Of a stretch of 64,000 nt of DNA, positions 1-11,545 are shown piece by piece. Numbering within the stretch: position 1 is the first letter of the stretch; each line of letters starts with the position of its first letter. The notes beneath the pieces are model-generated. The model ran no database searches. It was not told the DNA's origin and saw nothing but the letters and a program-made list of their open reading frames with translations. The stretch covers positions 106,177,888 to 106,241,887 of the forward strand of contig CM061067.1 in assembly GCA_030762895.1 (NCBI GenBank), given 5' to 3'. This DNA comes from Sophora flavescens (taxonomy: Eukaryota; Streptophyta; Magnoliopsida; Fabales; Fabaceae). The translations under genes and the position numbers were made by a program.

Positions 1-2
1 AG

Positions 3-1088
3 CTGAGGAAGGGTCAGAATAAGGGGAGGTGGATGGATCCTGAGATCAGGAGGCAGCTGGACCAGTACTAGGGTACTGAGAAGTTCCAGGAGATCCAGGC
101 CATAGCTAGGCGTAATCGAGCTTCTGATGGTGGCGCATGTGCTTGGACCGGTGGGTCTAAATCAGCCGCCGCCCACTACGACGAGCTGGTAATACATTAA
201 ACTTTTGACTTAATATACTATTTAATTAATTAGTTTTCATTTTTAATTATTCTTATGAATTTAATATTACATTTTTCTCGGCGTAGAAAGCACGAAAAAA
301 TGGACTCACCGCTATGGAGTTGGTGGAGAGGACGAAGAAGTTGAAGTCGGGGACATGGGTCAACGACAAGGCCCGTAACTATGCTGTAAGAAAAAAAATA
401 ATTTAGTGTTTACTTGTAATTTATTATAAATGAATTGTTAATATTAGATATAATTTTAACTAAATCTCTTCAACTATACTTTGTAGGTGGCTTCAAATAG
501 AAGAAGGACGATGCCATATCACGTGCCTCACAGTCACAAGATGAGGCTTTGACTGGTGATGGGCCCTGCTCTCCTGTCTCCGTCGACGATAATGCCATTT
601 ATTTGGAGGTCGTCGGGGGCAGGAACAAGAAGGGGCCCGTGTATGGCCTCGACACACCGGGAGGCGAGTTTATCGCTTCATCGTCCGGCACGCCTGCTCC
701 TTCCTGCGCCGATACCGTCCCTCAGGAGCAGTTCCACCAAATGCAGGACACCATCACGCAGCTGAACGCGGAGCTTCGGGAGAAGAGCGAGAGAGAGCAG
801 CAGATGGCGAACCAGATTGCACGATTGACTCGAGCACACCAAAGACTTATGCAAAGGCGAGCATCGAGCGAGGCCGTACATCATGCGGCTGGTGTTGGAG
901 CAGATGAGGAACCAGACTCCAGTTGCTCATGATGATGCTCTGACGGTTGTGCCGCCTGTTGCCGCTCCTCGGTTCCGCCGCCAGCTACCATCGATGTCAA
1001 GACTCCACGGGACGATCAGCTAGCAGACGTCGGTGGTACGGACGCTGAGGATGATTGGATTCCTCCATCTCCCCCTCATCATGACTGA
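3..1088 (+). pseudogene. Transposase_24 (Ptta/En/Spm) C-terminal exons, broken
   Basis: Three exons can be read: 3-188, 287-385 and from 487, with GT donors after 188 and 385 and TAG acceptors before 287 and 487. Exon 2 reads MELVERTKKLKSGTWVNDKA, and exon 3 gives EVVGGRNKKGPVYGLDTPGG followed by a Q/E/R-rich coiled-coil stretch. Both are typical of the C-terminal half of plant CACTA ORF1 proteins (Transposase_24 family), which are thought to bind the element's subterminal repeats. Exon 1 has an in-frame TAG (after LDQY), exon 3 has a TAG soon after its start, and the open reading stops at 932 while a D/P-rich tail continues in another frame to about 1088. The gene is therefore a pseudogene. 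Its start lies outside the window. Confidence 0.82.
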
Positions 1089-1285
1089 TTTTTTTCCATA
1101 TTTTTGACTTTAAACGATTCTTGTACGACATTTTGGATTATTCTTTTTATATATATTTATTATTTTTTATGATTGTATATTTCATAAGTAATTTGGTGTG
1201 TTTTATTAGTAATTTTGCTAACGATTAAAGAAAATCAGAAAAAAATTATTTTAAAAAGTAAAATTAAAAAAAAGTTAATAATAAC

Positions 1286-1680
1286 CAGTTTAGCGACCGA
1301 ATTAGAAACCGATAATTCGGTCGCTAAACTTTATTTACCATTTACAGATGAGGTATAGCGACCGAAAATCCGTCGCTAATATAGGTTAACAGTAACCAAC
1401 TTTAGCGACCGAACTAGCAACCGATTATCGGTCGCTAGAAATGGTTACCCAAAAAATGCAACCAACCTAATAGCGACCGTTTTTTATTTTTTAGCGACTA
1501 CATATTCGGTCGCTACTTAGCCACCGAAATATTAATTCGGTCTCTAAAACCTTAGCGACCAGGTATTCAGCTACCACCATTAATCGGTCGCTAATTCGGT
1601 CGCTAAATTAAATAGCGACCGATTTACACTGTTTAGCGAGCGAATATTACGGTCGCTAAACAAATGTTTTTTTTGTAGTG
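1286..1680. repeat. CACTA-1 subterminal repeat array and right terminus
   Basis: About a dozen copies of TAGCGACCGA and its inverse TCGGTCGCTA lie in both orientations, spaced 15-40 bases. Such subterminal repeats are the binding sites of the TNPA-like protein in En/Spm elements (established for the family). The terminal TIR is the last 13-14 bases. Confidence 0.88.
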
Positions 1681-2013
1681 AATAGAGTCATTCTCTAGAT
1701 CTTCCTCACTCACATCTCCCAAAAACTTGGCAAGAACTTTCATATCATGAATAACATTAGGATGCATAGGGGTTGAACTAATCACGGGAGTCTTCAAATT
1801 CTTTACCACTAACTGTTAAATCACAGGTAGCCATGGAGTGCAATGAATTTAAGACATGATCAGGCACAGTAGCAACGATCAGGAATGGTCTCTATCGATA
1901 TCATTTGTCACCAAATTCTTATCCTTATCCCAAAAATGACTATTAACACCCTTACCAGTCTTATTAATGCCTACAGTCTCATTTATTGGCCTTCACAAAC
2001 CCCAACCTACTGT

Positions 2014-2080
2014 CTCTATTTGCTACCGATCGTTTTTGGTCACTAATTTCAATCGTTAAATAACCTTTTTCTAGTAGTGA
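2014..2080. mobile_element. CACTA right-end remnant
   Basis: The sequence ends TTTTTCTAGTAGTG at 2080, the inverse of a CACTACTAGAAAAA terminus. It is preceded by degenerate TACCGATCG and GGTCACTAA motifs like those in the CACTA subterminal regions. The matching left end is not visible, so this is probably a truncated insertion into the LINE fragment. Confidence 0.5.
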
Positions 2081-2501
2081 AAGGGTTAGAGTCATCCTGA
2101 TGAGTCCATTTCTTGTCTCCATTGATGGTTGTGTTCACAAAAGGAGCTTCTTTAATAACTTGAACCGCAATAAGAGAAGAGGAACCACTAGCGTCTTCCT
2201 TATGTGTCATCACTGGAGCATACACTTCTTTATTCTTAGGGACATATTTAGGGGCAGTCTTACAAGCTACTAGAGGTTTCACCTTCTGAATCACTTGATC
2301 TTTACCTTAGTTAGGAACAAAAGTAAGTGTCTTTTTACAGTTAGCCGAAGAATGACCAATAATTTTACAAGTAGGACAGAAAAGAGTCAATTTTTCAAAC
2401 TCTACTCCCACAAAGAAAGCACACCGCTATCTTTCCACTAGAATTTGTTGTCATGCAATTGCAAATTAAGATCAATGTCCACCATAATTCTAGCAAAATG
2501 G

Positions 2502-2914
2502 CCCAGGAAACACTTTTAACATCGGTTAAGTTTGACTTTTAAAATCGGTTTTTCAACCAATGTCTATACAAGTGATGTTGAATATGGGCGTTTTAGACAT
2601 CGGCTGTAAACCGATGTCTAAAGTGCACTTTAGATATCGGTTCTTAGCAAAACCCGGTGTCTAAAGTGTTCTTTCAACATTTTATAAATTTGTTGAACAA
2701 CACTTTAGACATCGGTTCTTGCTAATAACCGATATATGAAGTGCACTTTAGACATCGGTTATTAGGAAGAACCGATGTCTAAAGTGATGTTCAACAAAAA
2801 AACATATCACATTAGACATCGGTTCTTGAAAATAATCGATGTCTAAAGTGATTTTTTTTGTTGAAAAGCACTTTCAACATTGGTTATGGTCATAACCGAT
2901 GTTGAAAGTGCCTG
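2502..2914. mobile_element. Short CACTA-like MITE with ACATCGGTT repeats
   Basis: A 400-bp core (2511-2910) begins CACTTTTAACATCGGTTAAG and ends with the inverse of CACTTTCAACATCGGTTATG, 17 of 20 bases matching. In between, GACATCGGTT and AACCGATGTC alternate about eight times. It interrupts the LINE ORF1. No target duplication is evident, and the outer few bases (CAGG on both sides) may belong to the TIR, so the ends are approximate. The motif matches the subterminal repeats of CACTA-2. Confidence 0.65.
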
Positions 2915-3290
2915 ATTTTTTTAAAAAAAATATGGTTTACACCAGTTACAATCATTTCCCTATTTCATTTGCACAACAAAAATCCCAGCAAACTCGGACT
3001 CATAAAATCCTTTGCCAAGAGGAACCATCCTCCATTGACCATGAGGTTTCTAAAGCTTGGATAATTTGGAGCGTAAGTCTTCATACTTAACCAGTAATTT
3101 ACCTTTTGAGAGAATTAATCAACCGTGAAAATTGTTTTTAAATCGTCCAAGTCAGCTTTGTATTCTTCTTCAGAAATTTTGATCCATAACACATCACCTT
3201 TCAGACAAGGTCGCAACAATTGACTCATAGGGATATCAGATGCATTCAAGTCACGATTCATCATGCTTTTAGCCGTCGATCTATTTTTGA

Positions 3291-3823
3291 TACTTCCAGA
3301 GCAGCAAGATAATAAAAATGTAATTGAATTCTTACAATCGAATTAATAAAATATGAATATGAATTACAGCTCCTACAATTCAAAAACGCTTCCCTTGAAA
3401 ATAGCTTGACACATAATAGAAAGCATAAAAGGGACTTTTTGTAGAGATTGAAACGACAACAATTTGTAAAACATTATTTCTAGATCTAGTGCTGCTCAAA
3501 TTCTGCAAATTTATAGTTTTTTCACCGAAAAAAAAAAGATTCTGCGTATTTGTTAATTTTTGTATTCGGATTTCTTTCAATTAGGATTTTCTTTGAAAGT
3601 GAAGCCTACGAGGCTACATGATTAACTTCAACTCCGAATAAGTTTCTGAGCATATTAGTAATTACCCCACTTTGATTGTACGTAAATCTCATGATAATAA
3701 TACCCAAATATCCAAGCCTTCATGAACAGGAAAATTGTTAGAAAACGATAATAGTTATCTCCCATTTGGCTAAACACAATAACAGGAAATAAAAACCATA
3801 GATACAGAGGCATATAATCAAAA
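3291..3823. other. Intergenic: LINE 5' side and RKD 3' flank
   Basis: This AT-rich stretch lies between the LINE fragment and the RKD stop codon. Its right part should hold the 3' untranslated region of the RKD gene. I see no convincing separate gene. Confidence 0.5.
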
Positions 3824-5326
3824 CTAGCTAGAATCCCAGAACATTTTGTTACAAGTAGAATAAGGATCAAGCAAATGTTTGATTTCATGTTCATCTATAT
3901 AATTTTCTTCACCCCTTGTGTCAATACTGCTTGCACTGTTACTCTGAGAAGAAGACTGCGGTTCCATCATCCCAATGACCATTTGCCTCCTTTTCTTGTA
4001 GTTGGCCTTAAAACATGCTTGTCTAAGCCTTTTTGTATTATCATCAAGTTGCAAATCAGGCATTTCCTCCACCATCTTCTTTTCCTTCTCCAATATTTCA
4101 ATGGCATTCTTTATTTTTTCATCACTTACTTGTCCCTCCTCTCCTTGCTCCTTCACAACAATCACAATTAGAAACAAAAAAATTCACTTTATAATCAACA
4201 TAAATAAATCATGTATATTCTCGATCAAGGTTTTAAATTAAGATTCGCGGCCGTAATTAGGCACTGTGTACACAAACTACAACTATGACCATGACCGTAA
4301 TTTAAAACTTTTTTTCTCAATATATTAGGCACTGTGTACATATATTGGCAATTCAAACATACCTGTATATTTTTTATTAGGGTTTGAAGGCTCATTAGCT
4401 TCCTGTGGGGCCACCTATGAATTCCTAACTCCCTGCACCTTTTCTTAAAAAGTGTTAACCCCACTTTAAGCTCCCTGGCTGCTTGAGTTATGGGCATGTA
4501 GAAGTACTGAGAAATGGCCTTCCTTGATAAGATTCTGGCGCTGCCGCTTTTCTCTTCTCTGAATCGCATTTTATCCTTCAAATCTTCCATCTTTGACTTT
4601 CCAATTTCTTCATTGCATGATGAAAGTACAGGTTTATCTGAATCAAATTCAGCTTCAATTTCGTTCCAGACAAAAGGAATCTTTTTAACATCATAGAAGT
4701 CATAGTCTGCATAGCATTGATAAGAATGTATGCCACACATGTTACAATGTTAGAATAAGGATAGTACACACACACACATACTGATATATAACAAATAATT
4801 CTGGTAAAATAATTTTTATTGTTGTATTGGATACAACTAATTTCACAAAATGTATTCAAGAGGGTACCCATCCCTGAGTATACGACAAAGACTTTGGAAA
4901 CTGATGTAAGATAACCTTGAACGCTTGGTGCTGGTTCAATAGGCAGAGTTTCATATAAACTGTGAGGATAATAGCACTCCATAAAAGGGATAGCATCATG
5001 ATTGCTATCTTGCATGGAAAATTCATAATATGGCCAATCCAGTGCAAAATACCCACCATTATTAGCATTATCCCTGGAGAAAATACATTACAATGAGAAA
5101 TTCAAAACTACTTTTAAAAAAAAAAAACTTGTTAAGCTTTTCATTTGTGAAAACTAGAAAGTTTACAGCAAAAGGGAATTGGAGACTTGGAGTAGCACAA
5201 AAGTTTGTATTACCTGCAATGGTTATAGGAAGAAAATTGGCTTGTAAGTGGATATGGATTTTCATCTATTTCATAATTAGACTTCCAATTCATGACTTGG
5301 TGATTCTCCACGTGCATGCCCTCCAT
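3824..5326 (-). CDS. RKD: RKD-type RWP-RK transcription factor, four exons
   Basis: Exons on the minus strand are 5326-5214, 5073-4868, 4706-4363 and 4150-3824. All introns (140, 161, 212 bp) are GT-AG and the phases join exactly, giving 990 nt and 329 aa without a stop. The N-terminal region is rich in N, Y and acidic residues. The RWP-RK domain covers about residues 165-221, with the motif RWPHRK at 204-209 and ARELKVGLTLFKKRCRELGI before it. A charged helix (about 232-276, EILEKEKKMVEEMPDLQLDD, then TKRLRQACFKANYKKRR) is typical of RKD proteins. The start is the first ATG after an in-frame stop upstream, with a TATA box about 50 bp away. RKD proteins are nuclear DNA-binding regulators of egg-cell identity and early embryo development. 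Which RKD paralogue this is cannot be told, and an additional 5' exon is possible. Confidence 0.9.
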
Positions 5327-5374
5327 GTCCGCATGAGTTGACAGATTAGTGTTCAATCGGTAGAGAAGTTGGCA

Positions 5375-5381
5375 TTATATA
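5375..5381 (-). promoter_or_regulatory. Probable TATA box of the RKD gene
   Basis: The minus strand reads TATATAA about 50 bases before the proposed ATG at 5326. This would put the transcription start near 5345-5350 and give a 5' UTR of only some 20 bases. This is inferred from spacing only. Confidence 0.45.
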
Positions 5382-6479
5382 CAGAAGAAGGGAATATAGA
5401 GGATAATGATAATGATGAGTCTATGAAAATAGGTAATTACTTTTTGGAGAATGAGCGCCGCTTTGATTTATTGTTTAACGTGTGTGTTATTGTGACTCTG
5501 TGAGTTACAAGATGAATTTATTACCCAATTTCATTGGAGTGTATGCATTATATATGGAGTTTAATTCTACACATGCAATTATGTAGTGTTGTTTGTCAAC
5601 CGATCCAAACCAATTCAAATCGTAAAAACTGAACCGAAAAATCGAAAACCGAAAAAACCGCTTAACTTTCGTTGGATTGGATCGGATTTTGAATCTCATA
5701 TGGAAAACCAATCTAATCCAATCCTAACCGAACTACTATATACATATACTATTATTTTCAAAATTATAATATTACTCGTACTTAAACATTGTTTTTCATA
5801 CTTTTATGTACGAATTAACACATTCATTCTCTTTAATATTTTTACTAGAATGACATATAGGAGAATATTTAAAATGAATATTAATGTCTTAAAGTTATAC
5901 TTTGGTAAAGGTTTTGATGTATATCATATATATACTAGATTGAGTAAACATGAAAAATAGGAGATCAATTAAGAAAATTAGAAAAATAATTAGGTACAAT
6001 TTATTTATAGCTAACTCAAGGAAAAAATAGGATAAGTAAGAATAGATACAAGGAATTAGCATAAAATAATATTTAACATAAAAGAACGTGATAAAAAATA
6101 TCAACAATTTTTTCTCAAACTCCCAAAATGGGTCAGGAATTTTTCTCACTCATCTTCAAATAAAATAATGGTTAATAAGAACAAATAGCTGTTGTCTTTC
6201 GTAAATGTTCTATTGTTCTAATATAGAGAGAGGGGTTAAAATAAGTGTTGGACACTCTAAACTACCTTCCTTAGATGAATATTATTTTTTGTTCACTATT
6301 AAATCAATAGAATGGACACTTGACATAAGAAAAAAATACAGTATAATAAAAATCGAATTATCAAATCTAATCCAAATTGCATTTGATTGGATTGGATTGG
6401 ATTGGATCGAATTTTCTGAATGAAACAATCCAAATCAATCCAAACCGCATGTTGTGGAGTTCCGTTAAGTTTGAAGCAA
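5382..6479. other. Intergenic, AT-rich, with TTGGATTGG-type repeats
   Basis: This is the upstream region of the RKD gene. Two patches (about 5590-5725 and 6365-6445) hold reiterated CCGAAAAACC and GATTGGATTGG motifs, of a kind common at the ends of degenerate plant DNA transposons. A similar patch occurs at 9300-9330. No reading frame resembles a protein I recognise and no element ends are clear. Confidence 0.45.
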
Positions 6480-7554
6480 CTCTAATCATCTTATCATCTC
6501 CTTTGTTTCAAACAGGTAATGCCAATGTCTTTTTTCCGCAAAACCGTGTTCTCTCTCTGATTTTGCAGCATCTTCCAAGGTCGTGTGCTCATTCTGACCC
6601 TCGTTTCTATCCCGTCAGCGGCTGTCAGCCACCGTCCGCCGCCGTACTGAACCCACCACCAGACTCGCCGTCGTCAATCTGTCCGACCATCAAAACAGCA
6701 CCACCGTCCGCCACCCGACGCTGCGTAAGGGCAGCGTTCCGTCCGCCGTTTTCAGTTTCTGACTCGTCGGTCCCTCTTCTTGTTGTATCTGTTCTCACCT
6801 CTCTCTATGGACTACTTTTAAGCAACCACCTCGATTTGTTTAGCTCTCTTTGGTTATGTTTTGCTTCTTCAATATTTGTCATGCAATTCTTATCCACTAA
6901 TGGATCATACCAGTAGCTTCTCTTCCTTCCATCGACGATCATTCCGGTGGTGATTCCTTTCCCACGGATGAGTCATATTAGTGGTGACTTTTGTTCCCAC
7001 TGAAGATCAATCCGGTGGTGACTCTTTTCGCACATATGTATCATATTAGTCGTGACCTCTATTTCCATCGATGATTGACTTATGTTGGCTATGACTCACA
7101 CTAGCCCAACTCATTGTCCTAGATGCTTTGGCCCGACTCTTTTTCCTAGATGCACTAGCCCTTCTTTCTCCCAGATGCACTAGCCTTGGCCCCTTGTCCC
7201 AGATGCACTGACCTCGTCTCAGTCCCGGAAGTAGTTGTCTAACTTAATTTCAATTTCAAATAATTTGGGTCTCCAATATTGTTGTTGAACCTTCCTAATA
7301 TAGTTTTGAGAAGTTCAGACCTTGCTGCTAGATTGCTTGCCAAGAAATTTCTGTCAGGCTGATGATCATTCCAGCTATCTTGCTAAGTTATCTTTCCAGC
7401 AACTCTCTCCGACCTCTCCAACATTTTTGAGTTTTCTTCCAACCATTATTTTCGTGGAGCTCATTTTTTTGTTTTAAATTTTAATTTGAGGGGGAATATG
7501 CATTGTTTTCGTATAACAAGCATAAAGCTTAGTAAGCTTTAGCTTAAGGGGGAG
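6480..7554 (+). mobile_element. Non-coding 3' internal part of a copia-type retroelement
   Basis: This stretch is followed by a polypurine tract (TTAAGGGGGAG, ending at 7554) and an LTR. It contains C-rich sequence (6590-6730) and a degenerate tandem series of CCTAGATGCACTAGCCC-like units (about 7085-7230). No gag or pol domain can be read. The left boundary is uncertain. Confidence 0.45.
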
Positions 7555-7818
7555 TGTTAGAAAATCAGAGAAATATATGATAATATCTTTTCATATCTTA
7601 GCATATCTTAGAGTATCCTAGATAATCTCTTAGGATTTATTTCTTATTTATATTTTATGATTTGATTAAGATTATGATTCTACTTTTAGTATAAATAGGA
7701 TTATTGGGTTGTCTTTTGTAATCACGTCATCATTATATCAAATCAATATTAGCCTTATTATTTGTTGGTTTATTTCTTTCTTTTTCTCCTTCCCTATCTA
7801 AAATCTTCTAATTCAACA
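7555..7818 (+). repeat. Copia-type LTR, 264 bp
   Basis: It starts TGTTAGAAAATC and ends AATTCAACA, with the usual TG...CA borders. A polypurine tract adjoins its left side and a primer-binding site its right side, so it is at once a 3' and a 5' LTR. It contains AT-rich promoter-like sequence with TATAAATAG at about 7690. No second copy is in the window. Confidence 0.75.
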
Positions 7819-7831
7819 TGGTATCAAAGCC
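7819..7831 (+). other. Primer-binding site (tRNA-Met type)
   Basis: TGGTATCAAAGCC immediately follows the LTR end. It is close to the TGGTATCAGAGC that pairs with initiator tRNA-Met in copia and many gypsy elements. Confidence 0.75.
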
Positions 7832-7942
7832 CAGGACTGGACATCTGGAGCGTGAAGTTTGCAGGACTGGACATCCGCGGGTGGCTCAATAGATCTAGGA
7901 TAGGCTCTGACACCATCTTAAATTTGGGCTCTTCAGGCCATA
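7832..7942 (-). mobile_element. Minus-strand short LTR element remnant (with 9258-9281)
   Basis: On the minus strand a remnant LTR start (TGTTGGAGTCCCACA, about 9281-9267) continues to 9258. After removal of the CACTA-4 insertion it continues through 7942-7918 to a PBS-like TGGTGTCAGAGCC at about 7917-7905 and a short internal piece with ATGTCCAGTCC repeats. It faces the copia LTR head to head. Only about 50 bp of the LTR survive. Confidence 0.5.
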
Positions 7943-9254
7943 CACTAGTGTAGGAAGAACTTTTTACATTAGGTAAAAGTGCTTTATAACGTCTGAAAAA
8001 AGCCTGACGTTATTCCAGCAAACGTTAAAAGTGGTGTAACTTTTAACGTCAGTTGTTTAACTAAATGACGTTGAAAATATACTTTTAACGTGAGTTATTT
8101 AATATAACTGATGTTAAATGTGCTACTTATAACGTCAGTTGTTTTAAACAACAGACGTTATAAGTATTTTTTTAAAAAAATTACTTTTAAAGTCAGTTTG
8201 TGGCCTCGGTTTGGGTGGGTGGCGGTTTGGTTGGTTCGTCGGTTCGACGGGTGGGTTCATACGGTTTTGAACTAACCAAAAAAAAAGTTGTTAACAGAAA
8301 GCACCTAGAGGAGAAGAGAGATGTTCTTGCAAAGAATAAACCAATAAAAAAAGAAAATGAACCCAGAAAGTTTCAATAATAAAAAGCAAGAAAGTTTGGA
8401 ACTTTCAAGAAAAAGCAGTAAGTTTCTTCACAGATCTTCATTCGCATGTCTTCTTCTTAGCAAATATAGTCCATTCTTCGAAGATCTGGCCCCTTTGCTC
8501 ACAGATCTGGCCCCTTCGTTCGCAATCTTCTTTTTCGAAGATCTGGTCACTTCTTTGCGTGACGGTTCCAGAGGCGGAGAGCTGAATAGAGGAGCCGTAG
8601 TCGATGGCTTCAAGGTGGTGATATGATAGCAAACACAGATCCAAAAGGGCGAAGATAATTGAGAGCTCTGCGTTCGCCCTCTACTCTGCCTCTAGGTCTC
8701 TCTACGAGAGAGGAAAGAAACCTTCGAAGCTGACAGTCTTTGGTCGTCAACGATGGTGGAGCAGAGATAGAGGGTCGGGAACCAGACATCGAGGAAGGGG
8801 CGGAGAGACTAAGGAAGAGGCTTGAGGGTTTCAGAATGAAATGAATAAGGTTTGAGACTTGAATCAGGGGGGATTAGGAAGAGAAGGAACGAAAGAGGGA
8901 GGCGGAGATAGGCACTGCTACGACTGCGCTAGGATTTCGGAAGTGAAAGGTGAAACTTGAATGAAATGAGAGTGAGAGTGTTAATGTTATTAGGATAGGA
9001 TTTCTGAAGTGAAGGCTGTGAACACTTTGTGAAATTGGTTGGACCGGTTAAAACAACTAAGTCATCTTTTACGTCAGTTATTTTAATGACTGATGTAAAA
9101 GATACACTTTTAACGTCAGTTGTTTAAGCAACTGACGTTAAAAGTGATTTAAGTGAACCTGATAATTACGGACTGCCACCGCCTCCTTTGTTACGTCTCA
9201 TTTTTGGTTAACCGACGTGTACCCTTCTCATTAATTGCATATTTTCCACTGGTG
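7943..9254. mobile_element. CACTA-4, non-autonomous CACTA element, 1312 bp
   Basis: It begins CACTAGTGTAGGAAG and ends with the inverse of CACCAGTGGAAAATATGC. ATA flanks it on both sides (7940-7942 and 9255-9257), the 3-bp target duplication expected for CACTA elements. Subterminal arrays of AACGTCAGTT and its inverse occupy about 7960-8200 and 9060-9150. The middle (8280-9050) is purine-rich, leader-like sequence with no protein I recognise. Confidence 0.88.
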
Positions 9255-9281
9255 ATATCATTATCCATTGTGGGACTCCAA

Positions 9282-11070
9282 CAGGATCGGATGACTTTTT
9301 GACTCAAAACCGATCCAATCCAATCCACGAACACCCCCACAATTATGTATCGTTGTTTTCTAATTTCTATCCAAAAAAAATTCATTTCAATTTCCACAAA
9401 GAATAAAGAAATATAACAGATATTTATACATACTAAATAAGTATAATGACCGGGAATTTTTAATTAAAATAAGACAAAATTGACAGTAGTATCTTTTAAG
9501 ATGTATTTAAATGTTATTTATTCCATTCATTATTTTTAGTAGCAATAATTGTTTCTTAACTACCTGGTGCAACCTTCGTTTTAATTGATCTTCCAGAGAG
9601 AGAGAGAGATAAGGTTTGATTAGTGGCTACTTCTTTTAGATGAGATATTATATAGGCTCTTCGACCTAACTCCAGCCTCATACTAATGAAGTCCAAGAAA
9701 TGCTCCTATCATCAGTGTTATTAATCCATAGTCATCCAATATTGTTGGTATCCATGCTTGAGTTTATCAAAAAAATGTTTAAACTAATTAAATTGATTTG
9801 GTTCAGGTTGATTTGGGTTCTATATTTTTTTAGACTCAAATCAAACTAATTTGAACATCAACAAGTTGGTCCGGTTTAATTGGTCAGGTGGCATTTCTTT
9901 CTTATATCTATAAAAATTATTTCAAAACCAAAAAATGTATATATTAAGAAAAATAAAATGTTCTTTAAAAAAAAAATTGTCAAAGTGCTACTGGGTGAGA
10001 TTGGCCAAGTCTCAGTTTTCAAATGATAAAATCCGAGAACTGAACTAATGATGCTCCATTTAGTCTGAACTTTCATAGGTAAACTTAATAAACTGAACCG
10101 AATTGAATTGCTTCGGTTCAACTTTTTAACTGGTAGAGTCTAACTGAACCACACTTTACCCTCTTGTTTTACATATCCAGTAGCTAAAATATTAAGCATG
10201 CAACAAAGCCCTTCTGAAAACTTCCACATTCTAATTAAAGGAGGCTGCTGGTTCCTTCATTTTAGTTGTTATTATTCCTATATTATTAATATTAATTTCC
10301 GCATCTTAAACTTCAACCGACGTAAAGGTAATAGAATTAAATTTTCTATTTCCATGGGTAAGTAATGTAACGGTTAATTGAAAAATTATGTCTCGTTAAT
10401 ACGAAAGAGCATTGCCAATCATAATTTTTTGCCCATGATATTTTCCACTATCCATGTTCTTAACTGAGGTTCAAAACTTTCCTCAAAAAAATAAAAAAAA
10501 ATCTGAGGTTCAAAACTAGTCACTGAAAGAATGATCATTTTGATCGATTGTGTAATATTTTCTTTTACAATATTCAAATTTTTTACAAAATTATTTTATC
10601 ATATGTTATCACATTATTAAATAGTTTATTTTTTAAGAAATAATGTTTACAACCACTATAGCAATTAATTGAGTAATAATACGTAAAACTAAATCTAAAG
10701 TAATGATATTTGGACACAAAAACGATGTTCAACACCGTATAAAAGTATTCATCCCTACCTCTTTCATCGTGTATTTCATCACTCCCAAGATACTCATTAA
10801 GCTTTACGGTGTCTATACAAAATATCCAGATTATGTGTCCAAATATCTTTACTCCTAAATCTATGCCAGCGAACAAAAAAAAAAACCATCCCAAAACATT
10901 TGTTCGTAAGTAAAAACTCTATTTTGAATATAACATTGGCTTCCATTCTCACTTTAATATTTCACCTCTCGTTGATTTCACTCACACTTTGTTTTCTTCT
11001 TCTCTTCATCTTCTTCATCCCCCATCTTCCACATCATCTACATACATTTTTATTCATCGTTTCCTTCACT
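9282..11070. other. Intergenic, AT-rich, no gene seen
   Basis: Short patches of GGTTCAGTT and AACCGAATTG type sequence (about 9775-9890 and 10085-10150) and a (GA)n run at 9595-9608 are the only notable content. The last 150 bases before 11070 are C/T-rich. Confidence 0.5.
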
Positions 11071-11545
11071 CACTAGTGCAAAATATGTTTTTAATATCGG
11101 GGTTTTAACATCGGTTTACAGAAAACCGATCTGAAAAATGATGCGGTGACATTTTTGAAATTAAATTGATAACTTTTAACATCGGCTCTAAAATAAACCG
11201 ATGTTATAAAGGTTTTAACATCGATTTTTATAAACCCGATGTTGAAAATTGAACCAAAAATAAAATTTTAAAAATGCATAAGTTAACACATCGGTTGTTT
11301 TTATAACCGATGTGGAAATGTTTATGTTTTAACATTGGTTTTTTATAAATCGATGTGGAAAAACGAATAAAAAAGTTAAAAAAATGAATAATATAACTTT
11401 TAACATCGGTTTTCTTTATAACCGATGTGGAAAACATTATAACATCGGTTTATTAAAAATTGATGTGGAAAACGTAATAAAAATTGATAAAAAATAAATT
11501 AATATCTCAACATTTAACATCAATTTTAATTATAACCGATGTGTA
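11071..11545. repeat. CACTA-2 left TIR and subterminal repeats
   Basis: After the CACTAGTG terminus, TTAACATCGGTT and AACCGATGTGGAAA alternate about ten times up to 11545. These are likely binding sites of the element's own TNPA-like protein (family knowledge). Confidence 0.85.

Larger units (their letters stand above)
1..1680 (+). mobile_element. CACTA-1, 3' part of a CACTA (En/Spm) transposon
   Basis: The element enters from beyond the left edge and ends at 1680 with TTTTTTTTGTAGTG, the inverse of a CACTACAAAAAAAA terminus. It contains the last exons of a Transposase_24-type gene (to about 1088), about 200 bases of AT-rich sequence, then subterminal repeats. The same terminus and subterminal motif occur in CACTA-3 (13060-17303) and in the remnant at 56420, so these form one family. 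The 3-bp target duplication cannot be checked because the left end is missing. Confidence 0.88.
1690..3290 (-). pseudogene. LINE ORF1-like protein (DUF4283 + CCHC knuckle), decayed
   Basis: Read on the minus strand from about 3270. An N-terminal DUF4283-type segment (CLKGDVLWIKISEEEY, then a piece ending PLGKGFYESEFAGIF in another frame) is followed, after an insertion at about 2502-2914, by GHFARIMVDIDL and a zinc knuckle CPTCKIIGHSSANC (CX2CX4HX4C, about 2337-2378). After a second small insertion at 2014-2080 a C-terminal tail continues to about 1690. Several frameshifts and stops are present, for example a TAG just before the aromatic FFVGVEFEKL stretch. The protein type is the nucleic-acid-binding ORF1 of plant L1-type LINEs. 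A related copy lies at 58106-58879 on the other strand. No endonuclease or reverse transcriptase follows. Confidence 0.75.

Noticed and set aside
3655..4241. ORFs overlapping the RKD last exon (3655-3894 minus, 3875-4171 and 4002-4241 plus)
   Set aside because: Out of frame or antisense to the well-supported RKD exon.
6377..6916. 179-aa plus-strand ORF
   Set aside because: It crosses the GATTGG repeat and a C-rich patch; composition is low complexity and no domain is visible.
8357..8644. ORFs on both strands within CACTA-4
   Set aside because: Same stretch open on both strands, purine-rich, no domain.
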